A stretch of DNA of 34,050 nucleotides from Candidatus Thorarchaeota archaeon. GTDB lineage: Archaea > Asgardarchaeota > Thorarchaeia > Thorarchaeales > Thorarchaeaceae. Below are positions 1 through 8,884 of the stretch, piece by piece; position 1 is the first letter of the stretch; the number at the start of each line of letters is the position of its first letter. A program made the position numbers and the translations under genes. The stretch covers positions 1-34,050 of the forward strand of contig QMYR01000004.1 in NCBI GenBank assembly GCA_003662765.1, in the 5' to 3' direction. The notes under the pieces are model-generated. The model worked only from the letters and a program-made list of their open reading frames with translations. It searched no databases and was not told the origin of the DNA.

Positions 1-249
1 GGCATCGAGGACACTCTCATCACGAATGCTGTCGCTCAGACCCTGAAGGGCACGACCCCGGTGATTCTGTTACCAGTCGACCAGCACGAGGGTACGGTAG
101 AAACCGTTGCGCCGGATGGCACTCGTTTCAAGATTCGGACAAGAAGGGTGGACCTTGAGAATGTGGCCCGGCTTCGCGAGATGGAGGGAGTCACGGTAGT
201 CTCCTCGGTGAAGGAGATGGTCGAGCGGCTCGGGGCTCTCATGGACTGA
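1..249 (+). CDS. C-terminal fragment of an unidentified protein (5' truncated by window edge)
   Basis: Open in frame from base 1 (GIEDTLITNAVAQTLKGTTPVILLPVDQHEG...) to TGA at 247-249; family not recognised. Confidence 0.6.
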   Translation, partial: GIEDTLITNAVAQTLKGTTPVILLPVDQHEGTVETVAPDGTRFKIRTRRVDLENVARLREMEGVTVVSSVKEMVERLGALMD

Positions 250-266
250 TCCAGAGTTGATCTGCA

Positions 267-938
267 ATGGCTTCGCATGGGGTCGAGTCCGATGTGCTTC
301 GTTGGGTCCGAAAGAGAATCATCTCTTGGTATCGACGCCGCGGGTCCCGCTACAGCTGGAGGACCACGAAAGACCCGTACAAGGTGTTTATTGCTGAGAT
401 ACTTCTCCGTCGCACGACTGCGACCGCAGTTTCTCGTGTGTTTGATCAATTCATTAGTCGATTCCCCACGGTCCAGACATTGGCTGCAGCAGAAGAATGC
501 GACATCACTGAGATTGTGTCTAGCTTGGGCCTGCAGAACACCCGCGCCAAGCATCTCCGTGAGGCCGCACAGATCATTGTCCAACAGTTCGACGGCATGA
601 TTCCAGACACCGAGACCGCCCTGAAACAACTACCCGGGCTTGGCCGCTATGGTGTGGCCGCAGTTCTAAACTTTGCATTCTCCATCCCTAGGCCAATGGT
701 TGATGGCAACATTCTCCACCTGTTCCGGAGAGTCTTCGGGTTGTCGTTCAGGAGTGTTGATGACGAAGAGGCATGGCTCCTTGCGGAGCGCTTGGGTGGT
801 CGTCGTCAGCCACCCGAGTTGTACTGGGGAATGATTGACCTGGTCGCACAAGTGTGTCTTAGGCGCCGGCCTCGCTGCGAACAGTGTCCCCTTAGTTCTC
901 GCTGCAAGTATCGTCAACGTGGCTCTGCTACATCGTAA
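267..938 (+). CDS. HhH-GPD DNA glycosylase of the MutY/Mig (T/G or A/G mismatch) type with 4Fe-4S cluster
   Basis: ILLRRTTA, LPGLGRYGVAAV helix-hairpin-helix, MVDGN, and C-X6-C-X2-C-X5-C at the C-terminus. Confidence 0.9.
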   Translation: MASHGVESDVLRWVRKRIISWYRRRGSRYSWRTTKDPYKVFIAEILLRRTTATAVSRVFDQFISRFPTVQTLAAAEECDITEIVSSLGLQNTRAKHLREAAQIIVQQFDGMIPDTETALKQLPGLGRYGVAAVLNFAFSIPRPMVDGNILHLFRRVFGLSFRSVDDEEAWLLAERLGGRRQPPELYWGMIDLVAQVCLRRRPRCEQCPLSSRCKYRQRGSATS

Positions 939-974
939 CGATGATATTGCGCCGGACCTGCTCAGAGGCAGGTC

Positions 975-1751
975 GTGACCATGAAACGGAGAGTCCAGCC
1001 TCACCTGCGAGTTGGCGAGGGTGATGTAGAAGAGGTGGCAATAATCACTGGCAACCCAGATCGTGTGCCAGTGATTGCTAAACGTATGCGCGACGTCGAG
1101 GAGGTTGCGCGGTATCGCGGGTTTGTCACATACCGGGCCTACACACCACAGGGTGGAGTACCCGTGACCATCTCAGGCACCGGGATAGGTACACCTTCAA
1201 CACACATCTGCATCGAAGAACTCGTAAGGTTGGGTGCGAAGGTGATAATCCGGCTTGGATCATGCGGGGGGATTGATCCGTCTGTGCGAACTGGTCATGT
1301 GGTGGTGCCCACAGGGTGCATCCGCGACGAGCGCACGAGCCTCAACTATGCTCCTGTGGAGTATCCTGCGGTAGCGTCTGTACGTTGGTCGTCTGAGTTG
1401 TACTCGGCAGCTCTGAAAGTATTGCCTCACGAGAGGGTGCACCGGGGAATCTGCTGGACGAGCGACGTATACTACACAAATCCCGACCTTGATCCGCTGG
1501 ACATGTGGACGCGTATTGGTGTCAAATGTGTCGAGATGGAGAGTTCACTCCTATTCGTGTTTGCGAGCACACATGGCATAGAGGCTGCGTCCATTCTCGC
1601 AGTCGATGGTAACCTTCATGGTGAACAGAAGGGTGAGCAAGAGGACGAGAGCGAGCAGACTGGCGAGCAGCATCCTCTCCTGAAAGATGCGGTTTCACGA
1701 ATAATCGTCGCCACAATAGAAACGATTGACAAGATAGTGGCCAGCATGTGA
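975..1751 (+). CDS. Nucleoside phosphorylase (uridine/purine nucleoside phosphorylase family)
   Basis: ITGNPDRVPVIA, RLGSCGGIDPSVRTGHVVVP, VKCVEMESSLLFVFA motifs. Confidence 0.9.
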   Translation: MTMKRRVQPHLRVGEGDVEEVAIITGNPDRVPVIAKRMRDVEEVARYRGFVTYRAYTPQGGVPVTISGTGIGTPSTHICIEELVRLGAKVIIRLGSCGGIDPSVRTGHVVVPTGCIRDERTSLNYAPVEYPAVASVRWSSELYSAALKVLPHERVHRGICWTSDVYYTNPDLDPLDMWTRIGVKCVEMESSLLFVFASTHGIEAASILAVDGNLHGEQKGEQEDESEQTGEQHPLLKDAVSRIIVATIETIDKIVASM

Positions 1752-1796
1752 GTCAATACATTGTTAACGTACGGTTGTCTAATGTGACTGAGCACA

Positions 1797-2438
1797 ATGG
1801 CTTCAGCTGAAACTCAGCCGCAGCATCGTGGAAAGTCACGTGCCTATCTTGTCATGAGGGCCGAGGCCGAAGAGGCCCTTCGACTCGCCCGTGAGTGGTG
1901 GGAGCACAAGACAGTGCCTCCATACGTGAAGGTACGGCAGCTGAGAAAGGACGAGCTCGAAGAGTTTGTGAGGCTCTACAACCGATGCTTCATTGCCTCC
2001 CCGGACCCGTTCTGTCCTATCTCGCTAGAGGATGCTCAGAAACTCGACACTGATGGGATCTTCGTCGCAGAGATGTGGGGCACGATTGTTGGTTTCATTG
2101 CGTGTTTTGTGGAACGCGATAAGGACCCCATCTATGGTGAGATCACTGGCCTCGGGGTTCTCCCATCTCGTCGGAGGAGAGGTGTGGCCACAGCGCTGAT
2201 ACAGAGGGCTGTAGAGTACTTTCTTGAGGCTGGTGTCAAGGAGGTCTATTGCGAGGTCTATGAGGAGAACACGCCCTCAAAGATGCTGGTAATGGGCTAC
2301 GGCTTCAAGCAGGTGGGTCGTCGAGAGATTCCGTGGGAGGCACCGCCTGAGGCTCCGGACGAAGCACCGGGTGGAAAGATCATGCGCAAGTTCGGTCTCA
2401 GACCACGCCCCGGATGCAGGAACTGCAGGGACATCTGA
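1797..2438 (+). CDS. GNAT family N-acetyltransferase
   Basis: LGVLPSRRRRGVATALIQRAVEYFLEAGVKEVYCEVYEENTPSKMLVMGYGF acetyl-CoA binding signature. Confidence 0.88.
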   Translation: MASAETQPQHRGKSRAYLVMRAEAEEALRLAREWWEHKTVPPYVKVRQLRKDELEEFVRLYNRCFIASPDPFCPISLEDAQKLDTDGIFVAEMWGTIVGFIACFVERDKDPIYGEITGLGVLPSRRRRGVATALIQRAVEYFLEAGVKEVYCEVYEENTPSKMLVMGYGFKQVGRREIPWEAPPEAPDEAPGGKIMRKFGLRPRPGCRNCRDI

Positions 2439-2521
2439 GGGGATGACTAGTACGGTAGTCTCAAATACGTTTAGGTCCTCTTCAGACTCGTTACGTACTA
2501 CTGCGCGATGGAGGAGGACTG

Positions 2522-3736
2522 TTGGGAAAGTACGATGTCGTCGTAGTAGGTGCGGGCCCGGCCGGTTCCTGTGCTGCATACGAACTTGCACAGGCTGGTC
2601 TTGACACAGTCCTGCTAGAGAAGGCGCAGCTTCCTCGGGACAAACCATGCGGCGGTGCGGTCATGTACCGTGGTCTGAGGTTGCTGGGGCGTCTGCCACG
2701 ACGGCTCGCCGAACGGGAGATCTATGGCCTGCGCTTCATTCTGCCTGACGGTCTCGATGTGCAGTTCAAGTCCAAGCGTCTGCTCGGAGTCACCACCAAC
2801 CGGTCGCTCTTCGATGAGTTTCTCGCCCGGCGTGCTGAGAGTGCGGGTGTTGAACTATTTGAGCTTGCAAGAGTGGCTCGAGTAGAGGTCGGTCGTGACG
2901 GGGTGACCACAGCTCTTAGTGACGGTCGTGAGTTCAGATCCCATTTTGTTGTTGGGGCTGACGGGGTCAACACCGTTGTGGGTCGATTTCTCGGGTTACG
3001 ACCGCCTAGGAAGGACCTGCACCGTGTGGGTCTGGGGATGGAGTCCGACTTTCGAGTGGGTGCTAGACGGGTCGTAGAGGCCTGTGATGGCGATCCCACC
3101 GTCCTTCAGATACTCCCTGTGGAGGGGCGTGTGAGCTATGGTTGGGTCTTCCCAAAGCGTGAGCATCTTGCTATCGGAATCGCAGGGGCCGGTGTCCACA
3201 TGCATCCACTTCGCCCCATCTTTGACGGCTTTGTTCGCCAGTTAGAGAAACGGTTTGGATTCGAGCTTGTGCCTGAGAAGCGCCGGGTATCGTTTCTTGG
3301 TGCAGATGGGGTCAATAATGTGAACGTGACCGACCGCGTGGTTCTAGTGGGTGATGCTGCAGGATACGTGGACCCAATGATGGGTGAGGGGATTGCATAT
3401 GCCATGTGGTCTGGGGTCTATGCAGCTTTTGTCATTGCGGAGGCCATGAATCGGGGGCGTTATGATGCTGCCTTCCTTGCCAAGTACGAAGACATGTGTC
3501 GTAAGGCGTTCGGTGCCAATTTTGCCATGGCCGAGTGGGCAGGCACACGGGGTACCTCTTTCGCCCACGCCGTCCTCTCGAGAGCATCTCATCTGAACCT
3601 ATCTGGAGAGATACTGTGCATGCTGGCCCGCGGGGAGATTGGGTACTCTCATATCCCGTCAGTGGTTCTTCGCAAACTGCCCTTTGAGATTCCCCACATT
3701 CTTCGTGACATGATTCAATCACGTTTTGCTGCGTGA
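2522..3736 (+). CDS. Geranylgeranyl reductase family FAD-dependent oxidoreductase (TTG start)
   Basis: N-terminal VVVGAGPAGSCAAYELAQAG, LPRDKPCGGAV, LVGDAAGYVDPMMGEGI. Confidence 0.9.
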   Translation: MGKYDVVVVGAGPAGSCAAYELAQAGLDTVLLEKAQLPRDKPCGGAVMYRGLRLLGRLPRRLAEREIYGLRFILPDGLDVQFKSKRLLGVTTNRSLFDEFLARRAESAGVELFELARVARVEVGRDGVTTALSDGREFRSHFVVGADGVNTVVGRFLGLRPPRKDLHRVGLGMESDFRVGARRVVEACDGDPTVLQILPVEGRVSYGWVFPKREHLAIGIAGAGVHMHPLRPIFDGFVRQLEKRFGFELVPEKRRVSFLGADGVNNVNVTDRVVLVGDAAGYVDPMMGEGIAYAMWSGVYAAFVIAEAMNRGRYDAAFLAKYEDMCRKAFGANFAMAEWAGTRGTSFAHAVLSRASHLNLSGEILCMLARGEIGYSHIPSVVLRKLPFEIPHILRDMIQSRFAA

Positions 3737-4796
3737 CAAGAGATATAGGCTCTCAAGTCTTGGGACTGATGCCGTGACCAGCTTGCGCTTGACCACTCTC
3801 GTGATTGTCGTTCTCATTATGTTACCCAGCATTCCGTTGTTCGTCCCCCCCGTGCGTTCCTCCTCGCTACTGTTTGATGGCGACTCCGCCTTTGAGTACC
3901 TCGACAAGCAGTGTGCCTTTGGTCCTCGTCCCCCGGGCTCCACAAACCTCTCTGAGTGCAGGTCATTCATTGTCAGTACGCTGCGAGAGTCTGGCTGGTC
4001 AGTTCACCTTCAGAACTTCACATATCGCGGCACCAACTGTGCGAACATCATCGCCACGTACGGGAGTGAGAATGCAACCACGATTCTTGGTGCGCACTAT
4101 GATACACGTCCGGTTGCAGACCGGGATTCTGACCCCGCGAATCGCACCCGGCCGATTCTTGGGGCAAACGATGGTGCCAGTGGTTCCGCAGTTCTGCTTG
4201 AGCTGGCCCGCGTGCTTCCCGCCGAGACCCGCACGGATATCGAACTCGTCTTTTTTGATGCCGAGGATAGCGGTGGAGTCGATGGATGGGACTGGATTGT
4301 TGGGTCTGACTACTATGTCACCACGCTTGATAATCAACGCCGCCAGTCCGTGCGTGCGATGATACTACTAGACATGGTCGGTGACGCATCACTGATTCTC
4401 CGACGTGAGCAGCGATCAACGGTTGCACTTCAGAACATGGTGTGGTCCATTGCATCCGACTTGGGCTACGGCCATATATTCGTAAATGAAACCGGGGCTG
4501 CTATCATCGATGACCACAACCCGTTCATCGACGCAGGTGTTCCGGCCCTAGACATAATACACCACGCACCATTCCCCTGGTACTGGCACACACTGGAGGA
4601 CACTCCGGACAAGTGTAGCGCTTCAAGCCTTGAGGTCGTGGGCCGGGTCTTGGAGGAATTCCTGTTACAGTTCTCTGGCTCGTCTATTACGTTCACACAG
4701 GGGTCGCCGACTCTGAGTTCACTAGTCGTGTTTCTCCTTCCCCCCATCCTGATTGTGGTCGTGGTGTCCATGTGGTGGCTACGCCGGGAACACTGA
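3726..4796 (+). CDS. Membrane-anchored M28-family peptidase / glutaminyl-peptide cyclotransferase-like protein
   Basis: LGAHYDTRPVADRD, GANDGASGSAVLLELAR, VFFDAEDSGG, IDDHNPFIDAGVPALDIIHHAPFPWYWHTLEDT; N-terminal signal/TM and C-terminal TM segments. Confidence 0.85.
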   Translation: MLRDKRYRLSSLGTDAVTSLRLTTLVIVVLIMLPSIPLFVPPVRSSSLLFDGDSAFEYLDKQCAFGPRPPGSTNLSECRSFIVSTLRESGWSVHLQNFTYRGTNCANIIATYGSENATTILGAHYDTRPVADRDSDPANRTRPILGANDGASGSAVLLELARVLPAETRTDIELVFFDAEDSGGVDGWDWIVGSDYYVTTLDNQRRQSVRAMILLDMVGDASLILRREQRSTVALQNMVWSIASDLGYGHIFVNETGAAIIDDHNPFIDAGVPALDIIHHAPFPWYWHTLEDTPDKCSASSLEVVGRVLEEFLLQFSGSSITFTQGSPTLSSLVVFLLPPILIVVVVSMWWLRREH

Positions 4797-4814
4797 TGCT
4801 GCACACATTTATTC

Positions 4815-5774
4815 GTGCACGCTGCATACTCTCACAGCCGGCTTGTCTTCCGGTTGGCGGTGACCGTATTGCACTCGACCCTCCTGTATCGTCCCACAGG
4901 TGCTAATCCTCCGCCACTCACTTGTGTGACCATTGATGCATCACGACGATCACTTGCTTGTGGCACTGCCGACTCGCGTGTCCTGCTTCTTGATGCAAAG
5001 ACCGGACGCCCTCGCAGGGCTCTCATTGGTCATGAGGACATGGTGGCCTCGGTGGCCTTCGGGGGGAAGAGTTCCATTGTCTTCTCTGCCAGCTGGGATG
5101 GCACTGTTCGACGATGGAGCACTGGACGAAGTACCCAAAACACGCATACATTGTCGCATACTTCAGGAGCAAAGTCGTTGGCTGTGGATGTGGAGGCCGG
5201 CAAGGGTGTGGCTGGTTTTCAGGATGGCATGGTGAAGGTCTTCACTACGAGTACTCTAAAGTGTCTTCGGAACATCCCTACACACAGCCGTGACGTTTCC
5301 TCGGTGGCTCTTCTGTCGGGTGGCGAAAATCTGCTCACGGCATCATGGGACGGGACATGCAGGCTCTGGGATCTGCGAAGGTACAAGCTGGTACGTACTG
5401 TTGCTGAGTTCAACCAGCGTATTCACAGCATGGCGGTGCTCGAGGACGGCTCGTCTGTCCTGCTCGGGCTCTACAATGGCGAGGTTATTGGTATTAGCAT
5501 CGACACGAACAGAGGGGCGGCCATCGAGGCGCACCAAGATGTCGTAGGGGCGCTCACATTCCTGCCTCATACCGAAGCGTTCGCGTCTGGCGGCTGGGAT
5601 TGTATGGTTCGTGTGTGGGGGCCATCACACGAACAGGTGGATTCGCATAGACTCCCCACAGGTGTGACGGGGATGTGCTTCTCTGAGCATGAGGGTCGTC
5701 TCTACGTGAGCAGCTTCTCAGGGGCTGTGACGGCTCTGGACCTTGATGAGGCTCTCTCATCTGCGGGTCATTGA
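4815..5774 (+). CDS. WD40-repeat beta-propeller protein
   Basis: Seven WD-like repeats readable (SWDGTVRRWS, SWDGTCRLWD, GWDCMVRVWG etc.). Confidence 0.88.
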   Translation: MHAAYSHSRLVFRLAVTVLHSTLLYRPTGANPPPLTCVTIDASRRSLACGTADSRVLLLDAKTGRPRRALIGHEDMVASVAFGGKSSIVFSASWDGTVRRWSTGRSTQNTHTLSHTSGAKSLAVDVEAGKGVAGFQDGMVKVFTTSTLKCLRNIPTHSRDVSSVALLSGGENLLTASWDGTCRLWDLRRYKLVRTVAEFNQRIHSMAVLEDGSSVLLGLYNGEVIGISIDTNRGAAIEAHQDVVGALTFLPHTEAFASGGWDCMVRVWGPSHEQVDSHRLPTGVTGMCFSEHEGRLYVSSFSGAVTALDLDEALSSAGH

Positions 5775-6325
5775 CTCGATTGAAACGGTATGCGAATGTC
5801 TATCTCAACGAAGCCCTCTCTTCTCCATGTTAGGCGAATCCTATCGTACTGCCTGTTTCCGGCAGCCAAATCTCTGAGGGTATCCAATGACCGGTTCCGA
5901 CTTCTCTTGTCAAAGGGGATTGGCAGTACATCTCTGTCCGGTAGTGTCAGGAGAAGAGCCTTCTCTGTCACTCTGACGATGGGTGCCGACAGGATCAGCC
6001 TTCCCTCCTTGAACTTTGGTTTCTTCTCCCGTGCAGAACGCAGGACCCTGGCAAGTTTCCTGTGTTCGCCAATCTTCACCCGTGCAGTCTTGACAACATC
6101 TGCGAGATACTCGGGTCGCCGATCGAATCTCTGCACAAACTCATCTTCTACCTCTTCGATTGTCTTGGCGGCTGAGGTGAGGTGCTTCTGGAGAATCGTG
6201 CGAATCACGAAGTTTGTGGCCTCTGCATACTTCTCGAACTCCCTCTTCATAACAACCTGCTTCTCCCTTGAGAGGATGACACTATCTAGACGGAGTATCT
6301 CAACGCCTACAGTCATTGGCACCAC
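5768..6325 (-). CDS. TnpB/OrfB N-terminal-domain-like protein lacking the RuvC nuclease domain
   Basis: Layout resembles the TnpB N-terminal half (ATNFVIRTILQKHLTSAAKTIEE..., APIVRVTEKALLLTLPDR..., WRREGFVEIDIRIPF), then stop where RuvC-I (GxDxG) would begin. Confidence 0.6.
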   Translation of the reverse strand: MVPMTVGVEILRLDSVILSREKQVVMKREFEKYAEATNFVIRTILQKHLTSAAKTIEEVEDEFVQRFDRRPEYLADVVKTARVKIGEHRKLARVLRSAREKKPKFKEGRLILSAPIVRVTEKALLLTLPDRDVLPIPFDKRSRNRSLDTLRDLAAGNRQYDRIRLTWRREGFVEIDIRIPFQSSQ

Positions 6326-6399
6326 TCTGGAACTGGCCTGAATGGAACGGACCTAATCAATATGACTACTGTGACGCCAGTCTGGAGCCATTCCGCCGC

Positions 6400-7425
6400 C
6401 TATAGTCTCTGGGCAATGAATCGCGCCTCTCCAATGCTCCGCGTGATGCCTTTTATCTGAAAGTCGAAGGCACCGTACTCCTCGAAGATCTCGGCGTAGT
6501 AGTCCGACTCATTCTCTCGCAGGTCATCCACTAGATGTGCAAGATTGTGAGATATTATCCCATCCATGGCAAGAAGCGCTCTACCGAGGGTGTGTATAGC
6601 CCTCCGCATCTCAAGTACTGCCAGCTCGTAATCGCCCTCAATCGTGAGCTCGTTTACTGTGTGATAGCTGCGCTGAGCAGATGCGAGAAACTCAACAGCT
6701 GCGAGCGGCGCGTCCTCTCTCTCTGCCAGCCTCTCCTCAGCAATCTCCAGCCAATGTCTGAGGTCCTCCAGCACATCCATGATCTCTTCCTCTTCGAGTC
6801 CTCGCAGCTTGAACGTTCGGAGAAAGAGCTGATACGCTATCGGATCGAGTAGTCTGACCTCACTCAACACTTCAGCGGGCCTAATAATCTCAAACTGGTT
6901 GTTGCGCATCACAATGACTCTTCCCAGATCGAAGAGCGCATTGCGCACAAGCTCAACGGCACTGACAACATCCTCGTCATCGGCCGCCTCGGAGGCGTTA
7001 TCGAGCAGTTCAAGCGCTCGCTGCTTCATGCTCTCGATGACCTTCTCGGGCCATGTGAACTCGGCAGCTCTCTTGTGCCATTCCTCAAGATCGCCGTCCC
7101 TGTCGTAGACGATCTTGGCCTCCTTGAGCCTTCTGATGACCTCGGCGATCTTAAATGAGTCTTTGACCTCGCCATCGAGAACCTCTTCGATGTCACTTGG
7201 AGTGAGAAACGACATATCGACCCGGATATTCTGATGTTCTGCCATTAGTTGAACCGGTGCCTCTTGTTCGTCCCATATCACACACAAATCGAGCACGGAG
7301 TTTGCCGTGATGGTCCCGCGGGCGAAGGCACCATATACGTAGACTCCCTTGACGGTGTCTTTCTCTTTCCAGTCGTTGACTATCTCGTCGAGGACCTCGC
7401 GGAATCTCTTGTGGATGTTCATCAT
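6400..7425 (-). CDS. MNT-like nucleotidyltransferase fused to HEPN-like helical domain(s)
   Basis: VYVYGAFARGTITANSVLDLCVIW (degenerate GSxxRG..SDID), NIRVDMSFL; helical C-terminal part with EGDYELAVLEMRRAIHTLGRALLAMDGIISHNLAHLVDDL resembling HEPN. Confidence 0.65.
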   Translation of the reverse strand: MMNIHKRFREVLDEIVNDWKEKDTVKGVYVYGAFARGTITANSVLDLCVIWDEQEAPVQLMAEHQNIRVDMSFLTPSDIEEVLDGEVKDSFKIAEVIRRLKEAKIVYDRDGDLEEWHKRAAEFTWPEKVIESMKQRALELLDNASEAADDEDVVSAVELVRNALFDLGRVIVMRNNQFEIIRPAEVLSEVRLLDPIAYQLFLRTFKLRGLEEEEIMDVLEDLRHWLEIAEERLAEREDAPLAAVEFLASAQRSYHTVNELTIEGDYELAVLEMRRAIHTLGRALLAMDGIISHNLAHLVDDLRENESDYYAEIFEEYGAFDFQIKGITRSIGEARFIAQRL

Positions 7426-7524
7426 TGCTGGGGCCCCTCTCAGTGGCAGCAGTGCGTGCAGGGACTATGCACGCGTTGCCATAAGGTTATCTGTGACCGA
7501 CTAGCCGCGACAAGCAGTTAAATC

Positions 7525-8301
7525 TTGGATTGTTCCGGAATGAGTCCATCTTACGGAGATGTCCTCAACGTGACGCGTGAAGATGGCCGGTCCAATGATG
7601 AGCTCAGACCTGTCGAGATAATTCGTGGGTTTCTAAAGCACCCTGCCGGTTCAGTCCTGATCAAGACTGGTGACACGCAGGTGATCTGTACTGCCACGGT
7701 CGAGGAGGGCGTTCCGGGGTGGCTGAATGGTGAGGGCCAAGGATGGATCACCGCTGAGTACGGGATGCTTCCTGCAGCCACGTCGGAGAGGAATAGCCGC
7801 TACCGTGTCAGCGGGCGCACCTACGAGATTCAACGACTGATTGGGCGTTCTCTACGGGCTGCTGTTGACCTTAGTATGATGGACGGCTACACAATCAGGA
7901 TAGACTGCGATGTGATCCAGGCTGATGGGGGCACGCGGACGGCATCCATCACAGGGGGCTATGTGGCACTGTATGATGCCCTCAGTCATCTTGTTCAGGA
8001 TGAGAAGCTCTACAAGATGCCAGTGAAGGGAATAGTCGCCGCTGTGAGCGTGGGAATCGTGGAGGGGTCGGTGCTCCTCGACCTCTGCTATGAGGAGGAC
8101 TCGGTCGCTGATGTCGACATGAACATAGTGATGCTGGATGGCTCCTTTGTTGAGGTTCAGGGGACTGGTGAGGGCGGCATTTTCACCAGAGAACAGCTGA
8201 GCGAGATGCTGTCGTTGGCCGAAAGAGGAATCCGCGAACTCATGATGATTCAACGGGATGTCCTTGGACTGGAGAATGATCACGTCGACACCGGCGAGTG
8301 A
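7525..8301 (+). CDS. rph: RNase PH, bacterial type
   Basis: [61 protein letters not shown]...[21 protein letters not shown]...[24 protein letters not shown]. Confidence 0.92.
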   Translation: MDCSGMSPSYGDVLNVTREDGRSNDELRPVEIIRGFLKHPAGSVLIKTGDTQVICTATVEEGVPGWLNGEGQGWITAEYGMLPAATSERNSRYRVSGRTYEIQRLIGRSLRAAVDLSMMDGYTIRIDCDVIQADGGTRTASITGGYVALYDALSHLVQDEKLYKMPVKGIVAAVSVGIVEGSVLLDLCYEEDSVADVDMNIVMLDGSFVEVQGTGEGGIFTREQLSEMLSLAERGIRELMMIQRDVLGLENDHVDTGE

Positions 8302-8475
8302 CCTGTGATTGGCGCCTTTCGCAGCACTACCGGTCTGTCGTTGGGAGGCGGCTCTTGCGTAAGCTTTATCTTCAAACTCCGGGCAGTTATGTTGCATTCG
8401 TCGAGTAGAGACGGTGTTGTTCAGCGGCTTCAGGAGGTCGCTGTGGAGCCGATCTGGCAAACCTCGACGGATAGT

Positions 8476-8487
8476 AATCTTTAAAAC
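8476..8487 (+). promoter_or_regulatory. Candidate TATA box (taatctttaaaa) for the 23S rRNA leader transcript
   Basis: A/T block between the rph stop and the hairpin-rich leader; no gene between it and the 23S. Confidence 0.45.
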
Positions 8488-8509
8488 CGGCGCCCAGTTG
8501 GCAGCCGGG

Positions 8510-8838
8510 GCGCGCACCCACTACAATCAGGGTTGTGCCTCGTCCACAAGACCTCCGGGCGGAGGCTCCCCACAATTGCCCCGTGGGGACTCATCGGGAC
8601 CAGACAGAGCGTCAGCACACAGGAGATGGGCACCTGTGGGAGTTGATTGCTCGGCAGCACGGAGTCATTCCCGATGGGGGACGGTCTGAGGGATACGGCT
8701 CGAGGCGGTGCTGTGCACCAAGAGTCGTGTGCCTAGACTGCAGAGGATGAAGATTGGACCGTGTAGAGAATAGTATGACTAGCACATACACAGACAGTCC
8801 TTGGTAACATGTTCAGCCATGTTACGTGGCATCATGCC
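8510..8838 (+). other. Structured leader / possible ncRNA upstream of 23S rRNA
   Basis: Run of local hairpins: CCTCC-GGGC-GGAGG, CCCCAC-N9-GTGGGG, CACAGG-N9-CCTGTG, GGTGC-TGT-GCACC, TAACATG-TTCAGC-CATGTTA, GTGGCA-TCA-TGCCAC; no convincing ORF. Confidence 0.45.
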
Positions 8839-8839
8839 A

Positions 8840-8868
8840 CACAACAGGTAATACTGTGCCGGTCACAT
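8840..8868 (+). other. 5' half of pre-23S bulge-helix-bulge processing stem
   Basis: CACAAC-AGGT-AAT-ACTGTGC pairs with GCACAGT-ACCT-AGA-GTTGTG at 11976-11995 (4-bp helix between two 3-nt bulges). Confidence 0.75.
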
Positions 8869-8884
8869 GAGTAGATCTGCGATT

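Noticed and set aside
7441-7480. GCGTGC...GCACGC inverted repeat between divergent genes
   Set aside because: Short arms with no independent support for an operator or terminator.
8510-8750. SRP RNA or RNase P RNA in the 23S leader
   Set aside because: Could not find the SRP helix-8 or RNase P conserved core sequences by eye; left as unassigned structured leader.
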